A stretch of DNA of 64,000 nucleotides, taken from positions 17,852,654-17,916,653 of the forward strand of contig NC_084886.1 of assembly GCF_958979055.1 (NCBI RefSeq), given 5' to 3'. Positions within the stretch are counted from its first letter, which is position 1; the number at the start of each line of letters is the position of its first letter. Shown piece by piece: positions 1 through 9,960 of this stretch. The position numbers were made by a program, and so were the translations under genes. Below the pieces are notes generated by a model, which did no database searches, was not told the origin of the DNA, and saw only the letters and a program-made list of their open reading frames with translations. This stretch comes from Alnus glutinosa. Its lineage: Eukaryota > Streptophyta > Magnoliopsida > Fagales > Betulaceae.

Positions 1-639
1 AGATGGTATCAACAACTGATTGTTCGAATCGGTATGGATCGGAGTAAAATATACCCACATGATATTACTCTATATCTTGAATCTTATAGAGGAGCACAGC
101 TTAAATCGGATCAATGTATGGTCAGGTTGGGTTTTTGCATCTTTTGGGTGAATTTGTTTTGTCATGGCCGATTAGGGAGGAATGACTTTTTGGGTGTTTT
201 GGGTTTTGATTTTTTGGTGGATGAAATGGGGAGGAGATGCCGTTGGGTTCTTCTCTGTTTCGGTTAGCCCCAAGTGTGTTGATGTGGTTTGATTTCCTCC
301 TCTGAATCTGGTAGCTTTGATGTATTGTTGTGGGTTGGCTTGATGAAAAATTTGACTTCCTTAAGGTTGTTGTAAGGGGTTTTAGATGGGATGGTCGAAA
401 TGTTGTCATTGTGGATATTTGGCATTGTTAATTAGGTTGTGCTTTGGCGATTGTGGGTATGGTTATAGTTGTGTTTGTGTTGGGTGGATTTTGATATTGG
501 GAGAGTTGTATTCTCATTTTTCCGGAATTGAGAATATTGTTCTTGTAGTATTTAGGGGTTTAAGATTTGTACGTTGTTAATTGTTGATAAAAATAATTTA
601 TTGTAATTGAGAGGTGGTTTTTATGAGTTGTTTGAAGTT
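1..639. other. No gene recognised
   Basis: No open frame here resembles a known protein, and no tRNA-like or clear repeat structure is visible. The stretch is T/G-rich on the plus strand, as in plant introns or spacers. It could be the tail of a gene or element that begins outside the window. Confidence 0.4.
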
Positions 640-960
640 TGAAAGTGCTTTGTTTTAAGGTAAGCTTGAAGCTTTCTGCTCACTTAACTTCTCTATTATG
701 GATGAGGAATCCAATACCTTTCTCTTTCTGTTTAATAACCCACATGAAGGAGGTCGAAAAAAAATCCTAAAACAAGCCCCTTGGAACATTAGGGGTTAGC
801 TGCCTTCTCAACCTCAAACCATGGATCCACTAGTCTTATCCTCTCAGAGATTGATTTGGATAAAGTGGGGCTGGGTATTGGGGAATTCATCAGTGGAAAT
901 AGGGTTTTTGCCCCGGCCACTATCAAAGTCAGAAAGTTTGAAATTTTACCGACTTTTTTT
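640..960 (+). mobile_element. LINE ORF1 fragment (DUF4283-like)
   Basis: Translation gives APWNIRG, then after a frame change LSEIDLDK and IGEFISGN. These match the order of blocks in the DUF4283 domain of plant L1-type LINE ORF1 proteins (PWN-I-G, then LSEID, then IG-FI). The middle of the domain is missing and there are frame changes and stops, so this is a short decayed piece. No endonuclease or reverse transcriptase follows it. Alternative: a captured zinc-knuckle domain from another source. Confidence 0.45.
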
Positions 961-1455
961 GACCCAAGGGCATTTTTTATATTCGCCATCATCGCCAAGT
1001 TGGTGGCGGTGGCGGGTGGTAGGTAGAATACGGGCTCACGACACATGTAAAACGATAGTCACAAAGAAATAGAGTCGCAGAGGCGATTAGGTAGACGGCG
1101 GTAAGAAGGGAATAAGATTGATAACGTCACGGACTCACGACATGCGATGATAGTCACAATACGTCAATAACAAACACTGTTTGAGTGGTGATTAAATGAT
1201 TAAAATAACTCTTTTTTGGGGCTTGAACAATTAACTTTAGCGAATATATATCAAAATGGTTGTCTGAAATCCTCTACGCAACCCTCATCATATATAATTG
1301 AAGCCATCAAAAATAAAATGGCATCTAGCAAGTAGCAACAAATGACAAAAGTTGAAGGGTTTTCCATCAAAACCCTTGAACTATGAATTAGATCAAGTTG
1401 AACTTGATGGTCTATATTCTGACGCTTTTCCAATTATAGGACATGGGCACGGGTA
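961..1455. other. No gene recognised
   Basis: AT-rich sequence between a LINE scrap and a desaturase pseudogene. Nothing in it resembles desaturase exons 1 or 2, and no other coding or structural signal is seen. Confidence 0.4.
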
Positions 1456-1790
1456 AAAATCCCAACCTTTGGGATCATTTACACATCATGTCAAGAAAGA
1501 GCAACATTTATCTCCCACAGTAACCACAGCCAAGCCTTTGGATCTAGATCAAAATCTTTTTGACAACTTTTCCATTGTTGCTTCGGACTACACAGATATA
1601 ATGGAACATTTCGTGGCTAATTAACTGGAATCTAGAAAAGCTAACTGGGCTTTCGAGTGATGGGAGAAAAGTACAGAACTATGTTTGTGGGTTAGCTCAA
1701 AGAATGAGATCTGAGCTGAAATGAGGGTCAAGGAAACCCCAACCATTCCTTTCAGCTGGAATATTTTTGGTAACTGGGCTTTCTTTGGTC
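1456..1790 (+). pseudogene. Stearoyl-ACP desaturase pseudogene fragment (exon 3 part)
   Basis: Three blocks follow the order of the last exon of plastid stearoyl-ACP desaturase. The first is IYTSCQERATFISHSN (around 1,475-1,525), matching [16 protein letters not shown] of the intact gene in this window. The second is DQNLFDNFSIVA followed by [12 protein letters not shown] (about 1,548-1,621). The third is [12 protein letters not shown] and [11 protein letters not shown], then in another frame KETPTIPFSW (to about 1,770). About 90 codons between blocks one and two, including the diiron motif DEKRHE, are deleted. There is a TAA just after the second block, and at least two frame changes. It is a dead relic of a second desaturase copy, about 26 kb upstream of the functional gene and in the same orientation. 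A tandem duplicate or an insertion are both possible; exons 1 and 2 are not seen. Confidence 0.8.
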
Positions 1791-2599
1791 TTTTTGCTTG
1801 TTTGTGGGGGGCCATTCCTTTATAAATATGGGACTCGAAGGATATTGTTTCTAGCATGAGCTTAATTGTCCATTTGAGTAAATTTCCACAACTCTTTCCG
1901 ACAAGTATTCAATCAAAACACAGCATTTTCCTAAACCACATGTGGGGGTTGGCTACCAACAAAGTATCAACAATTAATGGCAACATAAATGTCTACCAAC
2001 AGATCGAAAGGGAAAGAGTTTGAAATCACGTTAAGTATAAAGTTGGTGCATTTTGTACGACGATAATGTTGACACGTTTTAGTCTTAATCAGATTTCTTT
2101 ATTTAAGATATATAATACAATCCTTATTTATATGATAAGAATTTTTAATCTTATTATATACTTTGCAAATTAAGAATGATGGTGAAATACAAGATGTCTT
2201 TTCGCAGCAATAATAAGCAACATCCTATCTTTCCATCATGCATGATGCATTTCTTGTTTTCTTCTCTATGCCATTGAAAAGTCTAAAGCAAATGGTTGAG
2301 AAAAAACAGTAGTTATACTTTAGTTCACTTTTTTCTTGGCCTAGTAAATAGGTTGGACGCTTTGATACAAATCCTATATATTGCTCAAACAACATAATTA
2401 AGCCATGATTCTTTAATTTAGAGAGGTGGGATTTTGGGGCGGGGTATAATTTGAAAGAATCTTACCTACTTACTATTTATGCAAGGAAAAAAAATATTGA
2501 TTAAATCAGGTTCGAAAACTTAAACACAGGTGTGATTAGATATATATAGTAGAATAATAGTAATGTATATATTTTTTAGAAGGTAAAATTTCAAGATTT
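1791..2599. other. AT-rich spacer, no gene recognised
   Basis: Strongly AT-rich, with no coding frame of note and no inverted repeat obvious by eye. Confidence 0.4.
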
Positions 2600-3330
2600 C
2601 ATTAGAATGATGATAACGCATCACGTTCAGCAAGTACAATATCATAAATAAATACGGAATAATCTTCCATCCATATTTGCTACGATGATTGTTGGATTTT
2701 TGCTTTCACTACAATGCATGCGCTGACATGCTTGTTTGCATTTTGTGTGCCTCACATACCATGATTAAAGACTTTGAAGCACTGTCTTCGCATCATCAAT
2801 CAATTGTTCATACTAACTCAAAGATTGACTTTCCTTCTGCAACACTTAGTACTATCTCCTATGCATCATCCTCCAGTATGATATTTTGAATACCCAAATC
2901 TCTGCTAAATTTCACTGCTTTCTATGCAGCATATGCTTCGACTACTATTGGGTAAACTATAATGGGTTTTGAGGAACACATGGCTGCCAAAATATTCGCC
3001 TCATGGTCTCTAACAATTACACCCACACCCATTGCATTTCTTGATTTATCTATTGTTGTATCACAATTAACTTTTATCACTCCACAAGGGGGCCAATCCA
3101 TTTCGAATTTACTATGCCTCGATTTTGCTCAACATTCCTTATCACTCTTTGTGACGCTTCATGAAATCCCTCCACATACTCCTCTACACTTCTCATTAGA
3201 TGGGAAGGGTGGGTGAGGTCACCTCTAAACATTAATGTATTTCAGCGAAGTCGTATCCTTCTAGCTATTGTGGCCATCATTTCAACTTCTTCCTCCTCAA
3301 GTTTCTCTAATAGCCCACTGACTAGTGTTA
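2600..3330 (-). mobile_element. LINE 3' end with RNase H-like domain (decayed)
   Basis: Read on the minus strand, the piece gives IARRIRLR and FRGDLTHPSHLM, then VIKVNCD, MGVGVIVRDHEANILAA, VVEAYAA and NIILEDDA. This is the order of the tail of a plant L1 LINE ORF2: linker, then the RNase H-like domain (RVT_3) with its DG/D, RD and E-A blocks. Several stops and frame changes are present and the reverse transcriptase is absent, as expected for a 5'-truncated old copy. Confidence 0.75.
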
Positions 3331-4009
3331 AATATTGTATATTTGGACCCATTTGTTTACATGTGTTAATTCTTTAATTTTGTTATTTTCTGATATTTTT
3401 TATTAGTTTTGGTGTTCTAGTATTTTGTAGGTCATTTAGAGAAAATTGGCAATTTTTGTGTGGACTTGTAAAGAAGCAAAGTTTGACTATAAAAAGGAAA
3501 GAAAAAATAAAATAAAATAAAATAAAATAAAATAGGAACTTGATTTTCTCGGCATAGTAACTACAAAGGAAGGAAGACACGGCAGGCTTTAAAAAAACAG
3601 TGAAGCACTGAAGCCCAAGGGACTTAATATATATATATAAGTCTGACCTTTACGTTGTGCGAACACACAAAAACCAAAGTGCCACCTTGAGGGGTTTTTT
3701 TTTTTTTTTGGTCTTTCGTCTTTCTATTTTGGGGAAATTACACTTTATCCCCTCCTGATGTATCCACTCATTGGCAATCTGACACCCAATGATTAATTTT
3801 TGATAGATGACCCTCTAAAGTTGTATCCGTGTGCCACCGTAGACCTTCCGTCCACATGCCCCTTATTTTAGATGAAAATTGTGTCATGTGCAATGCACGG
3901 TCACGTTTAACTCAGTTTCCATCCCCAAATTGCCTTTGACATCATCTAACCCACTCAACCTGCGTATCACTTATATTGTCAACTATTGTGGGGACCTATT
4001 GGACCTATA
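3331..4009. other. Non-coding spacer with simple repeats
   Basis: Contains a run of about six AAAAT units (about 3,503-3,534), a short TA run near 3,630 and a poly-T tract near 3,700. From about 3,735 the text TTACACTTTATCCCC resembles the ends of some plant terminal-inverted-repeat elements, but no partner end is seen. This could be the outer end of the GRF/Mutator-like unit that follows; that is a guess. Confidence 0.35.
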
Positions 4010-4138
4010 ATGCAACCGTCTGGACCGTCGGGGATTGCTACCTCAAAGTCGGATTCTTCAAGGAGTAGGGCAACATCTGCAATGAAACCACTCTGTTATT
4101 GCGAGTGTCCGGTTTGTGTGTTAATCTCGTACACCCGG

Positions 4139-4176
<38 letters not shown>

Positions 4177-5165
4177 TAGAAGGCTTCTAAAATGCGAGAA
4201 TTACAAGGTATAAGTCTAAAACTTTCATTCACTGTAAATTTATATGATGGGTATGTTACAGATTTTCATTATTTTGAAAATTAGGGTTTAGGTTGTGCCC
4301 ATTGTTAAAGTGGGCAGTGTTCATGACTTTTGAATTTGGAAAATTAATTCGCATTTATGGGTTTGCTTGATTTTGGAACAATGTAAAACAATTCTTTCTT
4401 GAGTTTTTGTCTAAAGGAAACAAAAATTCAAATACACACATAAGGTGTATGATGAAATGCCTCAACCAATCTGCCAAATTATGGGAGGCTTGATGGAGAT
4501 TCTTGAGAAATACTGAGTTGTTAATGCACTGTTCCTCACTGTTTTGTTAATGTAGGTATGAGTTTTTGCATGAAATTGTGATCGTTAATATATAAGAATA
4601 TAAATGATTGAAAATTGTAGTTTCTTAGTAGTTGTAGTTGTTTAAAATGTAGTTTATCAAAATGGTCCTAACATTTTAAGTGCAATTTTATTCTAATTTA
4701 TAGATACATTTGGTGTGGTGGTTTGTTTTTAAGGCTGAAGGAATATTCCTATTTTATTTACTTCTTTTGTGTGTGTGTGTGGGGGGGGGGGGGGGCTTGG
4801 TAGATAAATCAGGCATGTGGTTTTTGGGAATGGATTTATCCTAAAATGTGTCAATATGGAGAGATGGTAGTAGGTTGCGGGAATAACATGTAAGTTTGAT
4901 TCAAGAAACCGACTATTGTCGTACAATGGTTGAAACCGAAGTTGCAAAGTTGAAAGAGAAGATGGAGAGTGAAGCAACTGAACAATGTCATATAATGGTT
5001 GAAACTGAAGTTGCAAAGGCGGAGGCGAAGATGGAGATTGAAAATGCCACCCTTCGTAAAGAAATCGAGATTGAGCAGATCAATTATCAAGAAATGAAGA
5101 ATAATTATAGGACAATAGTTATATGTACATGGATATTGATCGTGACGTACCTTTTTATGGCATGA
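4010..5165 (+). pseudogene. GRF zinc-finger protein with C-terminal membrane segment, next to MULE (decayed)
   Basis: The start ATG at 4,010 opens a 66-codon first exon ending at 4,207 in CENYK, followed by GTATAAG. It has the first half of a GRF zinc finger: CYCEC (residues 29-33), S-Y-T-R, then G-R-R-L-L-K-C. Between the R and GRR lies a 36-A tract (4,139-4,174) read in frame as 12 lysines, where GRF fingers normally have N-P. The second half of the finger (C-x-F-F-x-W) is not found downstream, so the finger is probably broken. A later exon near 4,896-5,165 encodes repeated MVETEVAK units, a charged helix likely to form a coiled coil, then the hydrophobic stretch TIVICTWILIVTYLFMA and a stop. 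GRF fingers are known to bind single-stranded or structured nucleic acid in several proteins; the role of this plant family is not known to me. It converges on the transposase at 6,039-7,939, and shares intron position and phase with the GRF gene at 21,139-21,722. Confidence 0.65.
4769..4795 (+). repeat. (GT)n(G)n simple repeat
   Basis: About six GT units run into about 15 G residues, inside the probable intron of the GRF gene. Confidence 0.9.
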
Positions 5166-5239
5166 TCAACTTCAAAGGGTGCTTCAAAGGGTGTGTTTGA
5201 AGTTGGACGTGGTCATATGTTGTTACCTTGAAGACTATG

Positions 5240-5460
5240 GCCATTTGTTTTGTAATGTAGACCTTTTTGATGTAATGTAGACCATGTTATGTTGTAATGT
5301 AGGCCCCATTTTTATGTTGTAATGTAGGCTATTTTTTGTATGTGCCATAGGATTGTTGATCTTTTGGACACAAGTTTGTATCCTAAACAAGAAGGTATGT
5401 ACGTGATTTGGAAGTTAGTTATTTTTTGTATGTGCCCTAGAATTGTTGATCTTTTGGTTA
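5240..5460 (+). repeat. Short tandem duplications downstream of the GRF gene
   Basis: The motif TGTAATGTAGRCC occurs about four times between 5,250 and 5,332. Then a block of about 38 bp (TATTTTTTGTATGTGCC, then ATTGTTGATCTTTTGG) is present twice, near 5,330 and 5,420. These look like replication-slippage duplications in a 3' flank. Confidence 0.75.
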
Positions 5461-5751
5461 TTTTCAGCTTAAAATTTTGGATAGATTGGAGGGTAATCCA
5501 ACCTAATATGAGATATGAGTTTGAGTTATAGTTTGGTAAATTTGCACCTAAATTAAGATTGGAAATAGATAGATAAATTGGACTTGAAAAGCTTTAAAAA
5601 ATGGGTTTCACTTGTTACTATTTTACACATCATTTACCAAATGAAAACGTTTACTATAGTCTCATGCCTAATGGCCATTGCCATAATATTTTTATCATAT
5701 TTAAGGGAAAAGATTCGAAAGCAAAACACATAGAACATGCGTAAAAAATCT

Positions 5752-5996
5752 TGCATTTGCCATGCAATCCTGCCTCCAAACACATAATTACATTGTACCT
5801 AAAAATGAAAAAAAAAAAAAAAAAAAAAATGCAACCCTTCCTCCAAACACATAATTACATTGCATATTTCATTGTCCAAAAAACCCTGCATTTACCATGC
5901 AACCCTACCTCCAAACACATAATTACATTGCTTATTTCATTGTCCAAAAAACCCTGCATTTTTTATCATGCAACCCTACATATTTCATTGTCCAAA
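5752..5996 (+). repeat. Minisatellite, about 60-70-bp unit
   Basis: Units built on CTGCATTTACCATGCAACC, then CTCCAAACACATAATTACA and TTTCATTGTCCAAAA, occur about three and a half times. A poly-A tract (about 5,807-5,828) sits in the first unit. It lies between the GRF gene and the 3' end of the Mutator-like transposase. Confidence 0.75.
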
Positions 5997-6038
5997 ATAA
6001 AAAAATTAAACCAAAAAAAGAAAAATAAATAGAGCTAA

Positions 6039-7939
6039 TCAATGCTTCCATTTTGGCCTTTTCTTCTTCATCTGTGAGTCCATGATCTGTATCACTTTCT
6101 CAATTGAATGCACCATTCTTTTACCGTTCCCTTTCTCTTTAGCAACCGTTGACAATTTCACAGCTAGGGTTGCTAGGTTTTTACCATACACTTTCCCTCT
6201 GCATCCATTTGTTGTTCTTTCAGTAAGGTCAATCCAAGCTGGTGGTTTGGGATATATTGGAACTTTCAGTCTGCCTGACATCCTCTTGGGTGGTGAAGGT
6301 GGTCTAGGTGCAGGTGCAGGAAGTTGCCTGTTCCAACTTGGCAGTGTCAATTCCAAAGTATTTCGCTGCCATCGGTTTAGTGTCAGTTGGAATGATAAAT
6401 ACTCAAAAGACTGATATATGTGAAGTTATAAAAAAAACAAAAATAAAGTAAAGTAACAGATAAATACCATGTCTCTTTGCACGGATGTAGAAGGTGGCAG
6501 TGGGTTACTATGTCAATTTCATTGCATTGCCATAAGTTTAGTGCTAGTTGAAATGTTAAATACTCAAATGTACTGCTACACGTGAATTTATAAAAACACT
6601 GAAACAAAGTAAAGTAGCAAATAAATACCACATCTCTTTGCACAGATGAAGAAGGTGGTGCAGTGGGTTGCTGTGTATTCCTATTACAACTAGGTGTTGA
6701 AACACCTGTACTTACACCTTTTCTTGCACTTGTCTAATAAACACAAACAAATAGGATTAATCAATATCATGCAAGCATGCAATATATTACTCAAAAGTGG
6801 GACCGTATGCTAACTCTTTTGTTGTGTGGCTGTGCACCTTCCCTTCTACTGTTCTTCGCTGGATTTGTGACCACCCTGATACTACTGCTGCATCCTTCAC
6901 TCTGTGTCTGAACCCCACCATGATGAAGAAAAAAAAATGCCTAAGGTAAGTAATCCAAATCGTGTAAGCATCAACAACAACAATAATACGATTGGGTAGT
7001 AAACTCACACTGGTTAAGGGTGGAGTAGGCAACTCAACCTCTGTCATAGGATGCCTATAATTTGATGCCTATAATTTGATGCCAACTGCTTCTTCTTTGG
7101 ACAATTCATGTTATTGTGGCCCAACATTTTGCAATAACTACATTTACCGTTCAATCCAAACTTCCTCATCCTATAAAGATTCTTGGAATCTCTTGACTCA
7201 TCAAGAGCTCTTGTCCTAACCTTTCGAAGTCTGCCTGGGGTCACTCGTAATCTATGTGGTTCCAAAACACCGTGGTTTGTCCGAATCCACTGTTCCTCAC
7301 TAGGAACTGGATATATAATGGGAGCATACGCCTTCTTGTACATCTCAATGCTATAGCAGTGATCCATATAATCCTACAATTTGTGTCCATGGAAGGTAAT
7401 TAAAGAATGTACATGATCCCAGTCATCTCCCATTTCTTGCACCCACATCTTCCTCAAATTCATGACATACATTCTACGTCCCTGCTCTACTTCAAAGAGG
7501 TCATCACCAACATAACGGGAAAGACAGTTTGTTGCCTCTTCCCCAATCGCTTCAAGCTTGTCAACAATTCTAGGGCACAACTTGCCCTTCAAAGTTTTAA
7601 TGCCATATCTTTTTAGTTGGTACCTTCTTTGGAGTTGCTTCCTAATCATCTCCAACATTGTCAGAATCGGCTTGTCACGAGCCTTGAGGATATATGAGTT
7701 GAAACACTCAGAGATGTTGTTGACAAGAAGGTCGCACTTTGGATAGTCACTGAACCATGATCTTGACCATCCACTGGGGTCAATCTTCTCTAGATTCTCG
7801 AAGGCCGCCGAATTCGACTTCTTAATCTCTTCCATGTGATATCTGAACTCAATATCAGTGTAAGCCAATGCTACAGCCTACAATAATTCCTTTAGTGCCA
7901 CCCCCCTAAACCCTTTATCTCGAAAATTGGCATATAAAT
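6039..7939 (-). mobile_element. Mutator-like (MULE) transposase, C-terminal part, decayed
   Basis: Minus-strand translation begins with LYANFRDKGFRG (about 7,905-7,939) and AYTDIEFRYHMEEIKK, then SGWSRSWFSDYPKCDLL and NISECFNSYILKARDKP. This is the segment just after the catalytic core of plant MuDR-type transposases. It continues to ITFHGHKL, a stop, then DHCYSIEMYKKAYAPII and PSEEQWIR, a zinc knuckle (CSYCKMLGHNNMNCPKK, near 7,085-7,140) and a proline-rich tail ending at 6,039. The SWIM zinc-binding site that should precede ITFHGHK has lost its cysteines and histidine. The DDE catalytic core is absent because homology stops sharply at about 7,940. In-frame stops include TAG after KELL and a TAG after FHGHKL. 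This is a truncated, inactive copy. Its 3' end faces the GRF gene at 4,010-5,165. Confidence 0.8.
6355..6665 (-). repeat. Tandem duplication in the MULE 3' region, about 160 bp
   Basis: Two adjacent copies (about 6,355-6,500 and 6,518-6,665) share TTTAGTG, AATACTCAAA, AAAGTAAAGTA and ATAAATACCA, then TCTCTTTGCAC and AGAAGGTGG. They are roughly 80 percent alike by eye. The copies cover an exon-intron junction region of the transposase tail. Confidence 0.7.
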
Positions 7940-9960
7940 TGTAATGCCCCCAAACCACTAAGGGTTAGGTTCGTCCATTTCCTTACACAAACTGTAAAGA
8001 TTCATATGGTCTGCCAAAAAACCTAGCTAATATGCTAAATTAAATAAATTACTAGAAAAATAATTTTTTAAACTAAAAGTTTCAATAAATGCGGAAATGG
8101 TTATTTCGAAAAGAGTAATTATGTTTGATACAATAAACGAAAAAAAAAAAAAAAAAACACTAAATTTATTGTGCAAGTGCATTTATTAAGGTAACGGAAA
8201 TGCAATATCCTAATGCTAGCCTAGATCCCATCCCGGCCGCTTAGGTCTCTCTGCTCATAACATGAAAACAAAACAAAATAAGGGTGAGCAAGAAATGCTC
8301 AGTATGATAACCCTCAACCATAAAACGGTTGAGTTAAATTCATTTTCTTTCAAACAATTGTTAACACACTTGAGATCAAATAGTTCCATAATATAAAATA
8401 TAAGTTCGGCATTTTTCGTAAAGCATAAAATTACTGGTTGATAAATAAACTTCTCATATTTAGGGCCCATGTACACTATTACGCCCTGTGTACTAGGGTT
8501 GTGTAGTCAATGCGTCCCAGGAAGGTAAACTGTGGCCACAGGCCTGCCCCTTCAGCTAATTAATCAAAATGCACTTAGCATGACCTAGGGATGAATTACC
8601 GCCTTCTCAAAGTCCTTCAGTGGGTGTGCTTCCATCCAAGCAACGGTACCGAGCTTGAGCCTCTGTGAATCTCTGTGAATATCTCTGGGGCTAAAATAAT
8701 AGTCTCCTCCACACACGTTCCCCATTTATAAAAATCTCATTCTCATAAATTATTCTTATTCTCTTCACTTTTCTTATAGTACATCTTGAGGCCACGTGTG
8801 GAAGGGTTTTTACACTCATCTTTTTTTTAATTTCAAAAAGTAGTAACTTCCCGTCTTGGGAACCAAATAAGCATATTTACTACAATTAGAAAGTCATTTA
8901 TAACTAAAGCTTTTCTTAAAACCATTAATTTTAAGAATATCGTTTCTATCAATGACTTTCAACTCAAAACTATTTTAAAACAATCCTGCATGCATCAATT
9001 TGAATTTGAAATATATAACGAGAATAATTATTCGTAAATATGCTTGAATCAATGGATAAAATAATTATAGAAGGGGTAGAAGATCCCTTACATCTTTGAA
9101 CGTAGTACGTCGTTGGAATATCTCGACAGTTACCTAGTCACCTAGAATAAAAAATAAAAATAAAAATAAACATTTGGGTTATTGTAGGGTTTAGAACTTG
9201 GGTTTCCAAGTGTAAAGGGCCTAAGGCCACTTACTAAACCATTAGGCCATGATATTTATTATGCTTTCATGTCATAAATTTATTTTTGTTATGTTTTATA
9301 TGTTCAGTATTAAAATTATTATTTATTTAATAATTGAACTTAGGAATATAATTAAAATTGTTTAATTTATATTTAATTATAAATTGCTTGATGCCTAGAC
9401 TTAAGAATAATTAACAATACCATATATGCTGGCGTGTTTACAGTAATATCCAAGAATGCAATATCTAGAAAAGTTCTGGCTAAAGAAAGTCTTGGGATTT
9501 AAGTGTGTCCATTGTGACCCCCCTCACTTTCCTGGTTGCACCTTGAAAAATGTTGTTTACTCAATTTAAATATTGGTTTGTTATATTCTTGAGGCTGTTT
9601 GTGAGCATCTATACAGTTAATAGATGTTAATGAAGTCGTAATTATTATAATATTTTTGGGAGAGCCACAGCATCCTAATTTTAGAATAATAATTACATCA
9701 GGGTTATACATATGAACTTCATGAAGAAAAATTAACATCGATTATGTAATTAATTCATAAATTTAATTGCTTATCCTCACAAGGGGGGTTTTTATTTTTA
9801 TGACTTAATTAGAATAAGATAACAAATTTAATATTAAAAATAAAATTTCTCTTAGGCCCACAGGTACGGAGAATTTTATTTAATTAATGTTTAAATTTAT
9901 TAGTCTTATTAATAAAAGGTAAATTTCATGCGTGATGCAACATTTCTCCACAGGTAGGTT
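7940..9960. other. LTR-like non-coding sequence, inserted at the MULE break
   Basis: The sequence starts TGTAATGCCCCCAAACC exactly where the MULE homology stops, as if an element with a TG-end landed in the transposase. It has no coding frame. Text such as GGGTGAGCAAGAAATGCTCAG (around 8,281) and TTAAGTGTGTCCATTGTGACC (near 9,500) is typical of LTR or leader regions of plant LTR retrotransposons. I cannot assign a family or find a matching second LTR. The last 500 bases may be the leader of the Copia element that follows. Confidence 0.4.

Noticed and set aside
3737-3990. Possible left terminal inverted repeat of the MULE
   Set aside because: No inverted partner is visible on the other side, so an end cannot be claimed.
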